This document shows, in pieces, positions 1-12,400 of a stretch of 64,000 nucleotides of DNA. The translations under genes and the position numbers were made by a program. The notes under the pieces were generated by a model. It did not search any database. It was not told the DNA's origin and saw only the letters and a list, made by a program, of their open reading frames with translations. Source of the stretch: Phoronis australis (taxonomy: Eukaryota > Phoronida > Phoronidae); contig NMRA01000184.1 of NCBI GenBank assembly GCA_002633005.1, positions 420,328-484,327 on the forward strand. The letters run 5' to 3'. The number at the start of each line of letters is the position of its first letter. Position 1 is the stretch's first letter.

Positions 1-875
1 CAATCAAGATGGGTTGTTTGATGTTTAACACAAGAAAGGCATGCACAAACAATAAGTGTGACAGGTATGTAGTTTTGAGCCGTATTTTTTCTAAATGCAC
101 TAGGTGAAGTGTAAAAATTGCAAGCATCGACTTGTAGTTTTGTGATATTTTTTCTAAATCAATCCGCTAGATGAAGTGTTAATTAATTTTACATGCCACA
201 TGCTGTCTTCTGTGATGGTAACGCTGGTGCAAACTGTTTCTACAAATGCGTTTTGATATTTCATTTTTAACGTGAGTTTAGTCTCACAGTATTTAATGCA
301 CGCACACTCACTAAAGCACGTGTAAATTACCGTTTATAATTTAAAATGATTAACGGTTGAATGAAACATTTATTACGTCAGTAATGGGTCGACGTTTTAC
401 GCGGATATAGGCTCTAACCGGCTTGACTTGCAGACTGTGCAGAAGAGGAACACAAATACGTAATTTAAAGTTCGTTAGGTACAACTGTTGTGGTCAGCTT
501 TGGTTATGCAAAGCAAATATATACATTGTCTTTAATAAGCAGTGACTTGTGAGGTTTCATACACTTGAAAACAATACCGCATATACTAGCTCTACAAATA
601 ATCAGTAGCTAGAGTCATTGTGGAACGGGTGACAGATGGATTTGTCCTGACAGACTGGTGTGCATTACGGTGGTAAAAAGATTGTTTTATTTATATGACA
701 TGTTCAAGGATGTTTATTTCAGGCGCGAAGAGGTTCAACGCCACCGGTCAGTGTTCAAAAGTGTCAACTTTAACAAGCGCCATGGGTCACTGGTTTCTTC
801 ACACAAACATGCCGATTCTTTGTCAAGAATAACACGAATCTTTCATTAGAACGAATACGTTTTACTGCTTTAGGA

Positions 876-1415
876 ATGAACACATTGTGTGCGACCTTGG
901 CATACATTCAAAAAAGGAGTCGGATACCGCACAGTTCTCTCCAACATTTTTCAAAACCTAAGGACTCCACACTGAGTAAAGGTGCCCGTGCCGTCTGGTT
1001 AAGGGGAACCCCCAGGGTAACCACCAATTCCACCATCGGTTGCCACCTCTTACTGACAGTGCCCCAAGTAGCCAAAACTTTTCCAGTAGTTCGAACATCG
1101 AGGGGATTTTTAAAGTCATTGGATGGGAATTTTTGGACCTTAAGAGGAGGGATTTCGCGTGACATTTTAAACTTGTTTGCTTCATTCATCGCCCATCCTA
1201 TTTTTGGCTTTACTACAACTAAATTAACACCCTGGAAATTAATCCTACCGGACACGACAGTACGAAAGATATGTGCAATAAACAAAAAAACGAGCACAAT
1301 CTGCAATCACCAACCATCTTTCAACCTAACCACCAACATAATCCAAGACACATTTTTTCTTCATCAAACTCTACCATGTTTTGATAACGTCTACGAAAAA
1401 AACAAACAACCGTGA
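876..1415 (+). CDS. Unclassified 179-codon open frame near the window edge
   Basis: A continuous ATG frame of 179 codons is longer than expected by chance at this base composition. The antisense strand is also open for 132 codons (908-1306), so the coding strand is unclear. There are no transmembrane helices, cysteine patterns or family motifs that I recognise; the plus-strand product is basic and rich in Thr, Pro and Leu. It could be an exon of a neighbouring gene, a mobile-element fragment, or non-coding. Confidence 0.25.
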   Translation: MNTLCATLAYIQKRSRIPHSSLQHFSKPKDSTLSKGARAVWLRGTPRVTTNSTIGCHLLLTVPQVAKTFPVVRTSRGFLKSLDGNFWTLRGGISRDILNLFASFIAHPIFGFTTTKLTPWKLILPDTTVRKICAINKKTSTICNHQPSFNLTTNIIQDTFFLHQTLPCFDNVYEKNKQP

Positions 1416-2429
1416 TGAATTTAAACAGCTGCCCAATAAATCCTTTCTTCAGCGTTTCTTGGAACAGCGATGGAAAGGCGAAATGAAGACTAATATATTG
1501 CCAAATTATTTATTTCAACTACAGTTAACAATGCGAAACAATACAGCAAACGTTTCTGCAGAGCTTAAACTTGAAGACCGTCAAGGCTGCATTTGCACTC
1601 ACAAATTTAAAAGGTTGTTACAGAACATGCGCTCAGAGCACTATGGTTAATCTCCGAATGAGCCCCCCACCAAAAGCCAATGACTTTTTTGAAACATGTT
1701 TATCCATACTGAAGGACCATTATAACTGATTAGTTGTCAACTAAGACGTCGCAGCATTTTTATATCTGTGAGTAGCTAAACTTCTGACATGTGAGTCCTA
1801 GGTGACATTTCCAGTCTATGACCGATCAGTGGGCTACGTGTGGCAATACTTTAAGAAACGGCCCCACCACTTTATTCCGAAGGTGCCTTTTGGGAGCTTT
1901 TGTGGACGTAAAACCACTTCGGGGAAAATGGGCGTTTCCGAAAGATCCCAAACATTAGCCGAGGTTCAGTTGGTCATAGAAAATTACAAATCTTATGAAT
2001 TGGAATCTGAGGCCGAAAACAGTCCACGAAATTCTAGGCACCATAGTCACGAATTACAAACAGTAAGCAAATGTGACTCGAAGCTAGCACTGACGAAGTG
2101 ACTCTTCAATGTCAACGCGTTCTTTATCGCGTTCTTTTACTGCTGAAAACTACGCATCAAATTGTGGTCGAAAGTCGTATCAGACACCTAGGTGTAAAAT
2201 CACTGGATTGATAAACAATGGACAAGCCTAGAGCAGTACTCAAAACGACAGCGCAGGTCACACTATCGAGCCCCAAAATTAAACAAATATCATTTAAAAA
2301 ATCAGAATTCGTAATTAAGTAAAACTGACCAATGCAGGCAAATAAATTCGAGAACTTAACTAACTGCTCACACACATAAACGCTGCCCTTCCAAGAATAC
2401 TGTTTCCACACATGTGCAAAGCAAAAAAT
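1416..2429. other. Left flank, nothing recognised
   Basis: It has only short open frames (89 and 99 codons on the plus strand, starting at non-ATG or unsupported positions) with no family motif. Bases 1-875 are similarly without a recognisable gene. Confidence 0.5.
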
Positions 2430-2860
2430 ACAAATACAAATACTTTATTTGCTAAAAAGAAACATAGTATATGCCCCTAACTAACAACAACTACATCATA
2501 ACCAGACCTGGGTAAATCAAACAAGTAACAGGCAGTTTCAGACTGAAGTGTACCAAGTGTAGCGGATATTACTACATTAAAAATGCAGAGTTACCTATTG
2601 TATACAACCTTGTTTTATAACATTCCACTAATCAAAATTGCAGCCTTGACCCTAGAAAATACAATTGAGCCAAACAACATAATTCCTCACAGAGCTGAAG
2701 TTTCAGCTAACAGAAGCAGACCCCTACAAAAACCAGTCGAATGAGTTTAAAGGGAAAAGTCATCGTTTCCAGTCTTATTTTTACTGTAAATACAAATCAC
2801 CAGTAAACAAAAACAAATTTCAACATCAAAGCAAACATTCCATGCAACCCTGCAGCCAGA

Positions 2861-2899
2861 GTGTGTGTGTGTGTGTGTGTGGGGGGGGGGGNGGGGGGG
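2861..2899. repeat. (GT)10 followed by a G run with one ambiguous base
   Basis: Ten GT units are followed by G with an N at 2892. The G count is probably unreliable. Open frames rich in H-T-H-T or P across it are artefacts. Confidence 0.95.
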
Positions 2900-4914
2900 A
2901 GACCTTTGTGTAGGCCCCAGATCTGGAAAATACTGAAGACAAATGAAGAACATTGGTTGAAATTACACCAAGGGCATAATGTAGTACCCTCAACTGGCAA
3001 AATGATAGCACAGAACATAGTGATTGTGGACACAGTCCTTAGTAATGAACAACATGTATTTACAGACAAATCAGGAAATATACATAACTGAAAGTACAGT
3101 AACTGAACAAGGCAGACTTACAATTTAAGAGAGATTATCTGTATATTGGATTATCTAAACTTAGTCACTTTATCATTGAGCAAATGATTAACACAACAGA
3201 CCTCCAGTCTGGGCTAGCCAAATCTTTTTACAACAAACAAGCATTTCAGTGGACACACCAATTCGATTTTCCACAAGACTAGAATTAGTAACGTAAGTAC
3301 TCATTAGGTCTTCCTACCTCGAAATATTTTCATACTGCACTGGAATTTTTGCAGTTATCTTTGCTGCAGTTTTGCCGGGCAGCATGCCCATTAAATATGA
3401 CGACTGAAATGAGTTTAAAGTGACACTAAATGAGAAAAAAATCTTTCAAGTTGTTTCACGTTTTAACAACATGTCTGAACACAAAAAATAAGGACTGCAA
3501 ACATGCAACAGAAACCGTGTAGGCAAGTACAGTGCTCCCTAAGTTGGTATGGAATGGCAGAATTTCAAACTACAATGCATCAAGTTTGAAAAGTGGAACA
3601 CAGAGAACAACAATCTAGGCCCTGCTGGATTAGAGAAACACATAATACCAACAAAAGAACCAAAACAAAGGGTTCTACCCAAAAGCAGTTTTTTAATGAT
3701 GTTAATTAAGATATGTGTCTTAAACAAGATTAACTCTCAAATTGATCAAGAAGAGACAACTCTGCAACACCCACTTAACAGCACACTTGCTTGCAGTTCA
3801 AGATACCAAAGATGGCAACAAAAATTCCAAGTTTTGTTGAAGAGTAAGACACAATTTCATCATGCAATTAAACTACAACAAAAATGTACAGGACTTCATA
3901 AGTGAGGTAATCCAAAGACCCAAATGATAGTTTGGTACTTAAAATGTGTGGGAGATGAATCTAGAAATATAAATTTCACCAATCAATTTCATGAAAAACA
4001 GTACGAACAAGAATTCTATCTCACCTTGTAGGAAATAATAATAAACAAAAACCATTAAATATAATCGAGAAATGAAAACCAACAGAATATCAAAAAACAA
4101 CTGTTTCAAGATTATAACAAATAACTTTTAGCACTAATTTTCAAACAAGCAGGCAGCACATAGCTTGAAATATCAGGGATATTACAGGAAAAAAACAAAA
4201 ACTAAATTTCAGTAACAACTAACCCTGTCTAACTTCTATTCAACAAATCAATCTTTCAAAAGACCTACAGCAGGCTACACAACAGTTGAACTAGTCTAAT
4301 AAAAATAAACTGTCTAGGTAACATTCTCACAATGTTCTGGAAGTCCTTTTGCTTGAACAGACACGTCATTTCCTACATAGCACTGTCCTATTCCTGGTCA
4401 TATCTCACAATTCTAAACCCAAGCCTCAGTCACACATTAATGTTCTTCCACGCTCTGTTACAACAGGTGTTTTAGCTGGAAGAGCTCAGACGCCATGACA
4501 GGGGAGGGGGCCGGGCGGTCACACCTCCCTAACCCATCTATGATGTCCCCATTTCTATTACACAATCATATTCAGGCTTTTTGAACTATATAAGGACGTG
4601 GTCATCTCCTGACACACTCGGCATTTTATTACCGGTGTGAGCAAAATTAGTACAAATTTGCCTTTTTCCCGGACCCAGTTACCACTCACATCAGTCTCAT
4701 CCTTGCCTGAACTTCTGTATGATAAACCAACCAGTTGCGTCACAAAAAACGCTCCCTTTCTGTCACTTCACTCCTAACTCCAAATGAGTTTCGATCCTGT
4801 TCACGCTTTTTCCGTGAACATATAAGCAACAGATTTCTGGCAACCACAATGTGTGAAAGAACATCTGTGTGCAATACGGCCATTAAAATGACAGTATAGG
4901 GGAGAGAAGTGATT

Positions 4915-5260
4915 TTTTGAGATCAGCCCTAATGCGTAATCGAATCCAAAACCTCAGCAGTCGCAGTACAACATTCGACTCTCAGAGCTAAAGCCCACTT
5001 GATAAATGGCTGAGCACTTAAGTGTATTTAACTGGTAAAGTCGCACACCTTGATTTCAGCGCATGACTGGCAGACAATGATAGTAATAGGCAATTTGTAA
5101 TAAAATCACAAAAACACAACCGATGTCCTTGTTTTATAGCTCTGGTCAAAGCTGATAACTTCAACAAGTCTCTCCCAGTCAACAATAAGCCCTAAAATGC
5201 ATTTTTCGGCCATCAATCCCATAACGTACCCTTCAGGCTTATGACAATAAAAATATCTAC
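4915..5260. repeat. Dispersed repeat, copy A
   Basis: It aligns in direct orientation with 12625-12915. Shared words are GAGCTAAA-CCCA-TT, CACCTTGATTTCA, AAAATCACAAAAACACAAC, TAGAGCTCTGGTCAAAG-like and AAAATG-TTTTCC. Identity is moderate, so it is an old family. Confidence 0.65.
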
Positions 5261-6150
5261 ATTTTAGACACCAGAGTTTGGTAGAAGAAAATACATTTTA
5301 TGTGAGAATGCAAATATTCTGACTTCATTTTGGCGTCATTGATTTGATATGGCGATCAAATACTGTATCAGATTTGGTTACCAAAATATGGAGAAATAAG
5401 CTATCCAAAATTAATAGTATAAAATCTTGAGATAGATATTTTGTGTTTAAAAAGCATACTCTATTTATTACCCACAGAAGTTCTAAAAATTGGACCACTT
5501 TGTCTAGCACTACAAATTATACACTGATCTTAAGAGCAGTGTTGAATAAAAAATAAAGAACAATTTTCTTGAAATATCTTTTTGCAATCTATGCAGAACA
5601 GGCATTGGATGTTAAAAAATCAGTGCTGCCACCTCAAGTCTTGCAAATGCAATCATAGCTGCCTCACTCTGAATCTGTTCTTTCATTTCAACGATACCTG
5701 CGTGGTACTAATTTAAGATGTTTCCTATAGTATTTCTTGTCACTACAATTAAAGCACCTTTACACTTTCAGGAAAGTCACGCGGGGACAACAAATTGGCT
5801 ATAAACTTGTCTTTAGCCAAAAAACTAACGTTTATTTAAGCCACTTACCATTACCGTCAAAAACTGACCTTGGCATGGTTTATGGACGTCAAGAGAGTAG
5901 ACAATTTGTAATTGCTCGAGATGAGACTGTACAAACTGGATTGTCACGGTGGGTCATTTCATGCACCAAACACAGTCTTGAACAACAATGAACTGTCATG
6001 TTCTCCAAGCCCAGAAACCACTCCTCATCTAAGTTAGGAACAAGTCACGATCAGTTTTACAGCTGCATATGATCTAAATCAAAAGTTAGTTTCTTCCATG
6101 AAAGTTGGGTTCGTAAGCACTTGAACACAACGGGAGTCTAAGTGCAGTCA

Positions 6151-6416
6151 CTAGGAGGCATCACTGCTGTTGTCGAGTGATTTCCGTGAGGAATTACTTG
6201 ACTTGTGTTTCTTGCTGTCGATATGTTGAGCAAACTGACCCTCTGTCTGCAGCGTCACGTTACAGCAGCTGCAATAGAACTTCCCGCTCGGCGTTCGATA
6301 CATGGTGAAGTCGCGACGACGCTTTTTGCTCATAGGAGGCGACAGCGAAAACGGGGCACCCTCACTGCTACCAAATGGTCGTCGTGCCAATGAGTTCTGT
6401 ATAACACTAGCATTGA
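6151..6416 (-). CDS. ZMAT3-like: ZMAT3-like gene, terminal coding exon with zinc finger 4
   Basis: The acceptor is TTTTTCCAG before 6416, and two bases finish the split Val codon. There are 88 codons including the TAG stop at 6151-6153. A basic patch (KKRRR) precedes the TPSGKFYC lead-in. Finger 4 has Cys 395 and 398 and His 411 and 417, and the protein ends in a Ser/Asn-rich tail. The lead-in and finger match the C-terminal finger of vertebrate ZMAT3 best. Two other in-frame AGs lie a few codons downstream, so the exact acceptor could differ slightly. The chosen one has the best pyrimidine tract and the right phase. The intron upstream (6417-40850) is 34.4 kb, and I found no further finger in it. 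Confidence 0.85.
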
Positions 6417-9400
6417 CTGGAAAAACAAAGAAAATGTTTGACGACCTTTTTGTTACCCATGGAAAGATTAAAGGAATAATCACGTGGAGTTCTCAAGGTC
6501 TAACCAACAGGGTACAAATTATAAATTTCAATGATTATCTTTTAATCTCATAAATACTTCAAATTAAAGCATTCTGTTAGCAATTAAAATATATTAGCAA
6601 AGGTATTTAAAGAATTTTTTTTGTTTCATAACATGTACTGGTTGAATAGGACGTACCAAATAGTGAAAAATACAATATTTTACAAGCTATTTTTGAATTT
6701 CAAAATGATGCTTACACCTTGTATTTTACACCGTTATAACTAACTATAGTCAGCAAGAATTAAAATCCTACCAAAGAATCACTTGTTATTATTCTCATCA
6801 ATGTGGAATCACTTATTATTCTCATCAATGTGGAATCTCTTGTTATTATTCTCGTCAACGTGTAATCACTTGTTATTATTCTCATCAAAGTGGAATCGCT
6901 CGCTATTATTATCAACGTGGAATCGCTCGTTATTATTCTCACCAACGTGGAATCACTCGTTATTATTCTCACCAACGTGGAATCACTTGTCATTATTCTC
7001 ACCAACGTGGAATCACTTGTCATTGATCTCACCAACTTGGAATCACTTGTCATTATTCTCATCAACGTGGAATCACTTGTCATTATTCTCATCAACGTGG
7101 AATCACTTGTCATTATTCTCATCAACGTGGAATCAGTTGTCATTATTCTCATCAACGTGGAATCACTTGTCATTATTCTCATCAACGTGGAATCACTTGT
7201 TATTATTCTCATCAACGTGGAATCACTTGTTTTTATTCTCAGCATGAAATTACTTATTATTCTCATCAACGTGAAATTTTGTACTGTAAAATCTCAACAA
7301 TTTAGACAACAACATGGCAGACATTGGAAATTTTGTTTTCTTCAATTTTCTTCATGAAAGACAAGCACCACCAAAAATGCTTTATTCTTTTTAAGTTCCA
7401 CAAACCAGACAATCTTTTGAGAAATTGTGGGCATTCCCAACAATGTATTAAGCCTTTGAAAAAATGAATATCATTTTTCCAATGTATACGTCTGAAACTA
7501 GTGAGATTTAATAGTATTATGCATCCCGTTGGTCGAGTTATTTTAACTAAACTCCATGATGTCTTTGATTGATAAACAACCAAAGTTACATAAGAAGATA
7601 GGGTTAAACTTTTTACAATAGGTCAAGCCATCCTTCATCCAGCTACTGTATTAGGGCTCACAAAAGACAAAATGTTCAACAAAACATCAGACTATTGTAG
7701 ACAGGAAATATATCCGGCTAAAGGAGCTACAGAAGAGCAATATTCCCATATATCCTATGATTCAACTGCCACAATTATCGAACACAAAATAATAGCTGAA
7801 CAAAAACCTGGCACCTGTTATGTAATGACGCTTTAACTCAATTGGTCCAAGGCTTAGCCACACAATGGTCATCAGACTGGCAAGTGACCATCTTGAAATT
7901 GGTCAATACAGCTTAAAGAGCTCACAGTGTTAGTGAGTGAATGTGTCTTAATATGCACTTGGAAAACAAAAAGACAGAGCTCCATATTCACAGGAACTTT
8001 GCCTTATCCCGGTTTAAAGGATTCATTATTATTGAAGACTGTGACCGCTTATAGACCACTCATTGCAGTTTCCAAATCGAGCACAAAAGAGACAAAATTG
8101 CCATCTTGCTGCAACACTGTGTTCACGTTCTATAGCCACGCATGTAGAATACCAACACCAGGTCTGATAAAACTTGGGCATATTCCCGCTGTGTAGTGAC
8201 GAATGAGCACCGTGACCCTGGAAAAATGGGACAAAAAATCCACCTTGCCTCTGATCTTGCTAAAAGTAATTAGGAATAAAAATTTCCCCCAATCATTTGA
8301 ATTATTGTAGTACAAGTTGGAGTTCTCAGGAATATAGAAATTAAAAAGCAATGGTAGTTGAAGTCGATTATCATTTATTCAGGTAAATTAATGCACAAAG
8401 CACCAACGAGACTGATGTCAGGATATTCAATGTGAAATTATGTACAACATTGAGAAAGCTCTTGTGGCAATAATTGCTGTAGAAAGATTCATTCCATAAT
8501 GAAGTTTTGATTTCTGACAATTAAACCCTTAACTGATATGGACACTACAGCCTCAAAGAACCTTTTTAACAAGGACACATCTATGGAACTTAATTACATT
8601 CTACTTCCAATAATTTTATTCTCAAAACACCAAAATGCATATATGTCCCTGAAAGCAATACCCGCAATGAAATGAGTCAACAATCCTAGGAACAGCGGCA
8701 TAAAAAGCACAGTCACATTATACAAGTGAATTCCATACTACTAAAAAGCCGGCTTCATATTCCAGATATTTCCTTTGTTGTTGACAAACAATAGAGCGCA
8801 AATAGATTCAGCATGAGACGTCAACAATGGAGAATTATGACCCGTTGACATTTGGACAACAATAACCTTCTCCGGAACCGGCTGGGAGTTTTACAAGTTC
8901 TAAATCTGAGCAGATCAAGCTGTGACTCAGTCCAACAAGTGCTCTACACCTGAATGTTGCCAATAAACCACCCTGCTGTATCAGGCACAACAAACACAGC
9001 AGGGCAAGCCCTAAGTCCAGCACTTGACATCCTTGGGTGCTGAGTCAATAATGGTCAATAAATATCATAGTACCTGAATGACCCCTGAAGGAACAGATAG
9101 ATATTAAACCATGCCCACTGGTCACAAGTTATCCAGGTAATAATTACAATTACATAACACTGACTATTATAATATCACTTAGCTTAATGCCGACTAATAA
9201 AATACAAAAATACAAGAATTTGCAAAGGCAAATGAACGCAACCAGGTTAAGACAGGTTAGATGAAGTTGTATCCTAATAAATTTTGACTTTCCTATGAAT
9301 CTGTAATGTTTTACATTGCTTCCAAATTATTTTAGTATATGCAGACATTGCAAAAGCATTTACAAAAACTCAGCAAAATGTATTGAATTTTGCTCATCAT

Positions 9401-12400
9401 CTAGAATGCATCCAAACTCTCCAAAACACATGAACAAAAAAGTTCAGTTGTAAACTCGACCAAACGATAAGACGAACAGTCAAGTTTCCATAAACATAAA
9501 ATGTGCCAGCAAACACTTGAAAAATTTTATTTGTTCAGAGTTCCGTTGCACAGTCATTTCCTCCTAACAAACTGGACTCAAGAAATCGGTTTTAGAGAAG
9601 CACATTGAAATTATATTTGAGCTACCAGGAGCTGGGATTGAGTTAAACAGGTTCTTATAGAACAAACAGCTCAGGGCTGGTAAACTTCCTGTTGGCACGA
9701 GACCCATTGTGTCCAAATTCACAAGACAAACAGAGGAGGCATGGATCTAGGAGTCAGTTTTGATTAGCGATTCCCTTTCAACTCAATTGTCAAGCATTCT
9801 CAGTTCTGTGAGTGGCTTATTCAGGTATGATCTAACCTCCTGGAAGAGGTCTGTTTTTCTAATGGATCTCCGCCTCAACACAACACAGGTGACGTTGCAT
9901 AACGTGAGTCACTTACTCAGCCATGAATGACAACAAAGAGAAGAAAAGAGAAAAACAAGTACATAAAATTCAACATCAAAACGCCTTGAACATCCACCTG
10001 TGATAACATATGACCTAAAAACAACCACAAAAATCATACAGTTAGTACTGATGTGAACAAACTGAAAACAGAACTGAATTATCTTTCTTTAAGTCACCTA
10101 GCCTTCAAAACATTTCTGGTAATACAAATTATTTGAGTTATTAGAAAAAATCTGAATTATTTTAAAGACATCTTCCTTGTTTAAGTCACCTAGCCTTCAA
10201 AATATTTCAGGTAACACAAATTATTTGAGTAATTAGAAACAAAAAACTGGATTATTTTAAAGACATCTTCCTTGTTTAAGTCACCTAGCCTTCAAAACAT
10301 TTCAGGTAATACAAGTTATTTGAGTTATTAGAAAAAAATCTGGATTATTTTAATGACCTCTTCCACCTCCAAGCAAAAATGTTAAGAATTTACAATTTCT
10401 GAAATTATTAAATCAAACTTTCTAAATCTAGAAGAATTTCAGGTATTCATATCTGTAAGCACAATTCAGCAAATGGCGCTGAAACACTCCCAAACAGGCA
10501 GCTGCAGATGGTTATACTTTCACAAATCATAATTATGTTTTTTTTCAATATAGTGATGGTCCAATGAAGTAAGCTGTGTTGCTGAAGATTTCCACAACCG
10601 ACTTTCCCTAGAGGATACTTCGACAAAGAAACTTTTTGACTCCAAAACTCCATTGGAAAAAGTGGTGAGACTCCAAATACCATAAAAGATGAATTTGTCA
10701 GCAGTTTAGATTCTCAAAGAAGTTTCACAAAGCCTCATTTAACAAGTGAGGTATTATTTAAGGGCGCTTTTAAGCACCAAAAATTGAGAAATGCCTACAC
10801 TTTCCACATATATGTGGGTGCCCTGTCCCAGGTACGTAAAATTCTTGAAAAAGCCTACATGGGAGCTTTTTCTTGGTGGGAGCTCTTTCAGAAACCCACG
10901 GCTGTAATGGGAATGTTTGTTGTACAGCACCACCTACACTTCATATGAGATGTGGATGAAGATGTATGCCATCAACCTACAACTGTTAGTGAAACAGATT
11001 AAGAGGTAACATTACATAAATATCTACACATGAATGGAATTACGTTTTGATAAAATCAAAAAATATGAGACAGGATCACGCAAGGATGTCTGCTTACGCA
11101 CTCTCACAAAACTTCAGAATTTCTCCTACTTACGCCCATGTTTATTATCACAGTCAATCACCATACAAAGTCCAGTCACCAGCAGGGCCCAAAACACAAT
11201 AAACAGGTTCCCTAAATTGGAAGCACCATTGGTCCAGTGGAGAAGACAAACAATACAGTGGGCCATCACAACAAGAGGCAAAGTATCAAAAGAAATGTAT
11301 CTAAGGGTTTTAAACGAGGAAAAAGAAAGAAAAACATTGGAGGTAAACAATACAACACTTTCAACTCCAATGGCATAAATTAAATGTGTATTTCACATGA
11401 ATAAAAATATTTATGTTAATGCAAGCAAATGCATGACAAAACTGCAAGTACACAAAAACACCAGGAATAATTTTATTGAGATACATTTTAATCCCAAGCT
11501 GAATAATACCCAGCTTATTCAATGCGCTCCGTTTTCACCCCGTGTTGGGGGTTGTTGCTATTCAAGCAGTTGGGTAGAACAGAGGGTTGAAAACACAATA
11601 ATACGCCCAATCTACTGCCTGTAAACAAAAACCAATGCCAATGAAAATCGACCTTCTCATAGTAGTCCCACCAAAGAAATTCATTGAAAACTTGAACTCT
11701 AAAACCATTTAGTACCTTTCAAAAGAAACTGGACAAAGTCAGAATTCGACAAAGTTTCGACGCATAAAATTGTGGCTAAAAATCAATTTCTTTTCTTGTA
11801 TAATTCGTTTCAATGCTGGCGGCTACAGCTTCCCAAAATGTCAACAGGTGGTGTTGCTCCATGCACTTCCTTGAAATTTCAACAACTTACAGCACAAGGC
11901 CATTCACATATAAACAGTCAGTGGTTTGGGTCAATAACATTACAGTAAACTAACTTTCAACAAAAACTAGGTATTTCACTGGATAGACAAAGGTTCAACC
12001 AAACTGCCAAACAATTCTGGCAAGAGGTTTGTCATAGTTCCACGGGAGAGTATCAGAGTCCTGGGAGTCTATCACGGTCCATCCAGTTTATTTTTGAAAA
12101 CTACCACAGAGCCACTGCCCCTGTTTCCCTCATCACAGACTGGAACACACACATGCTTAAAAAGACATTTTTTATCCTGTCCAATTTAGTCATTAGTTGT
12201 CAGACTTTTGTTTGACTACTATATCAACAAAGGAAACTCCACAAAAACAACACATCCAGTATACTAAACATGTTGTCAATAATTAAAATGCATTACTTCA
12301 TTAATCAAAGTTGACCAGCGGCACCTGTGATTACCCTTATATAGTAAATGCCTCCAGGCCTGATAGGGCGTGTACAATAAAGGGTTCATAGTGTACAATA

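Larger units (their letters stand above)
2430..6150 (-). other. 3' flank / probable 3' UTR region of the ZMAT3-like gene
   Basis: No convincing coding exon lies downstream of the stop at 6151. Possible polyadenylation signals on the minus strand include AATAAA at 5831-5836 and another near 2441, where TTTATT is seen on the plus strand inside a TTTGTATTTGTATTT-like context. The second context is also typical of retroelement tails. Vertebrate ZMAT3 has a very long 3' UTR, so a long one here is possible but is inference. The stretch also holds the GT/poly-G run (2861-2899) and one copy of a dispersed repeat (4915-5260). Confidence 0.35.

Noticed and set aside
2747-3091. Open frames across the GT/poly-G run
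   Set aside because: Low-complexity sequence containing an N; the peptides are H-T or P runs.
4920-5000. Possible tRNA-derived SINE head on the minus strand (GGATTCGATTAC word)
   Set aside because: The box spacing is loose, and the homologous repeat extends on the wrong side for a SINE body.
6760-7357. Long open frames of 154-169 codons on both strands coding repetitive peptides
   Set aside because: They are translations of a 30-bp tandem array; the unit length keeps all frames open. No splice or start context.
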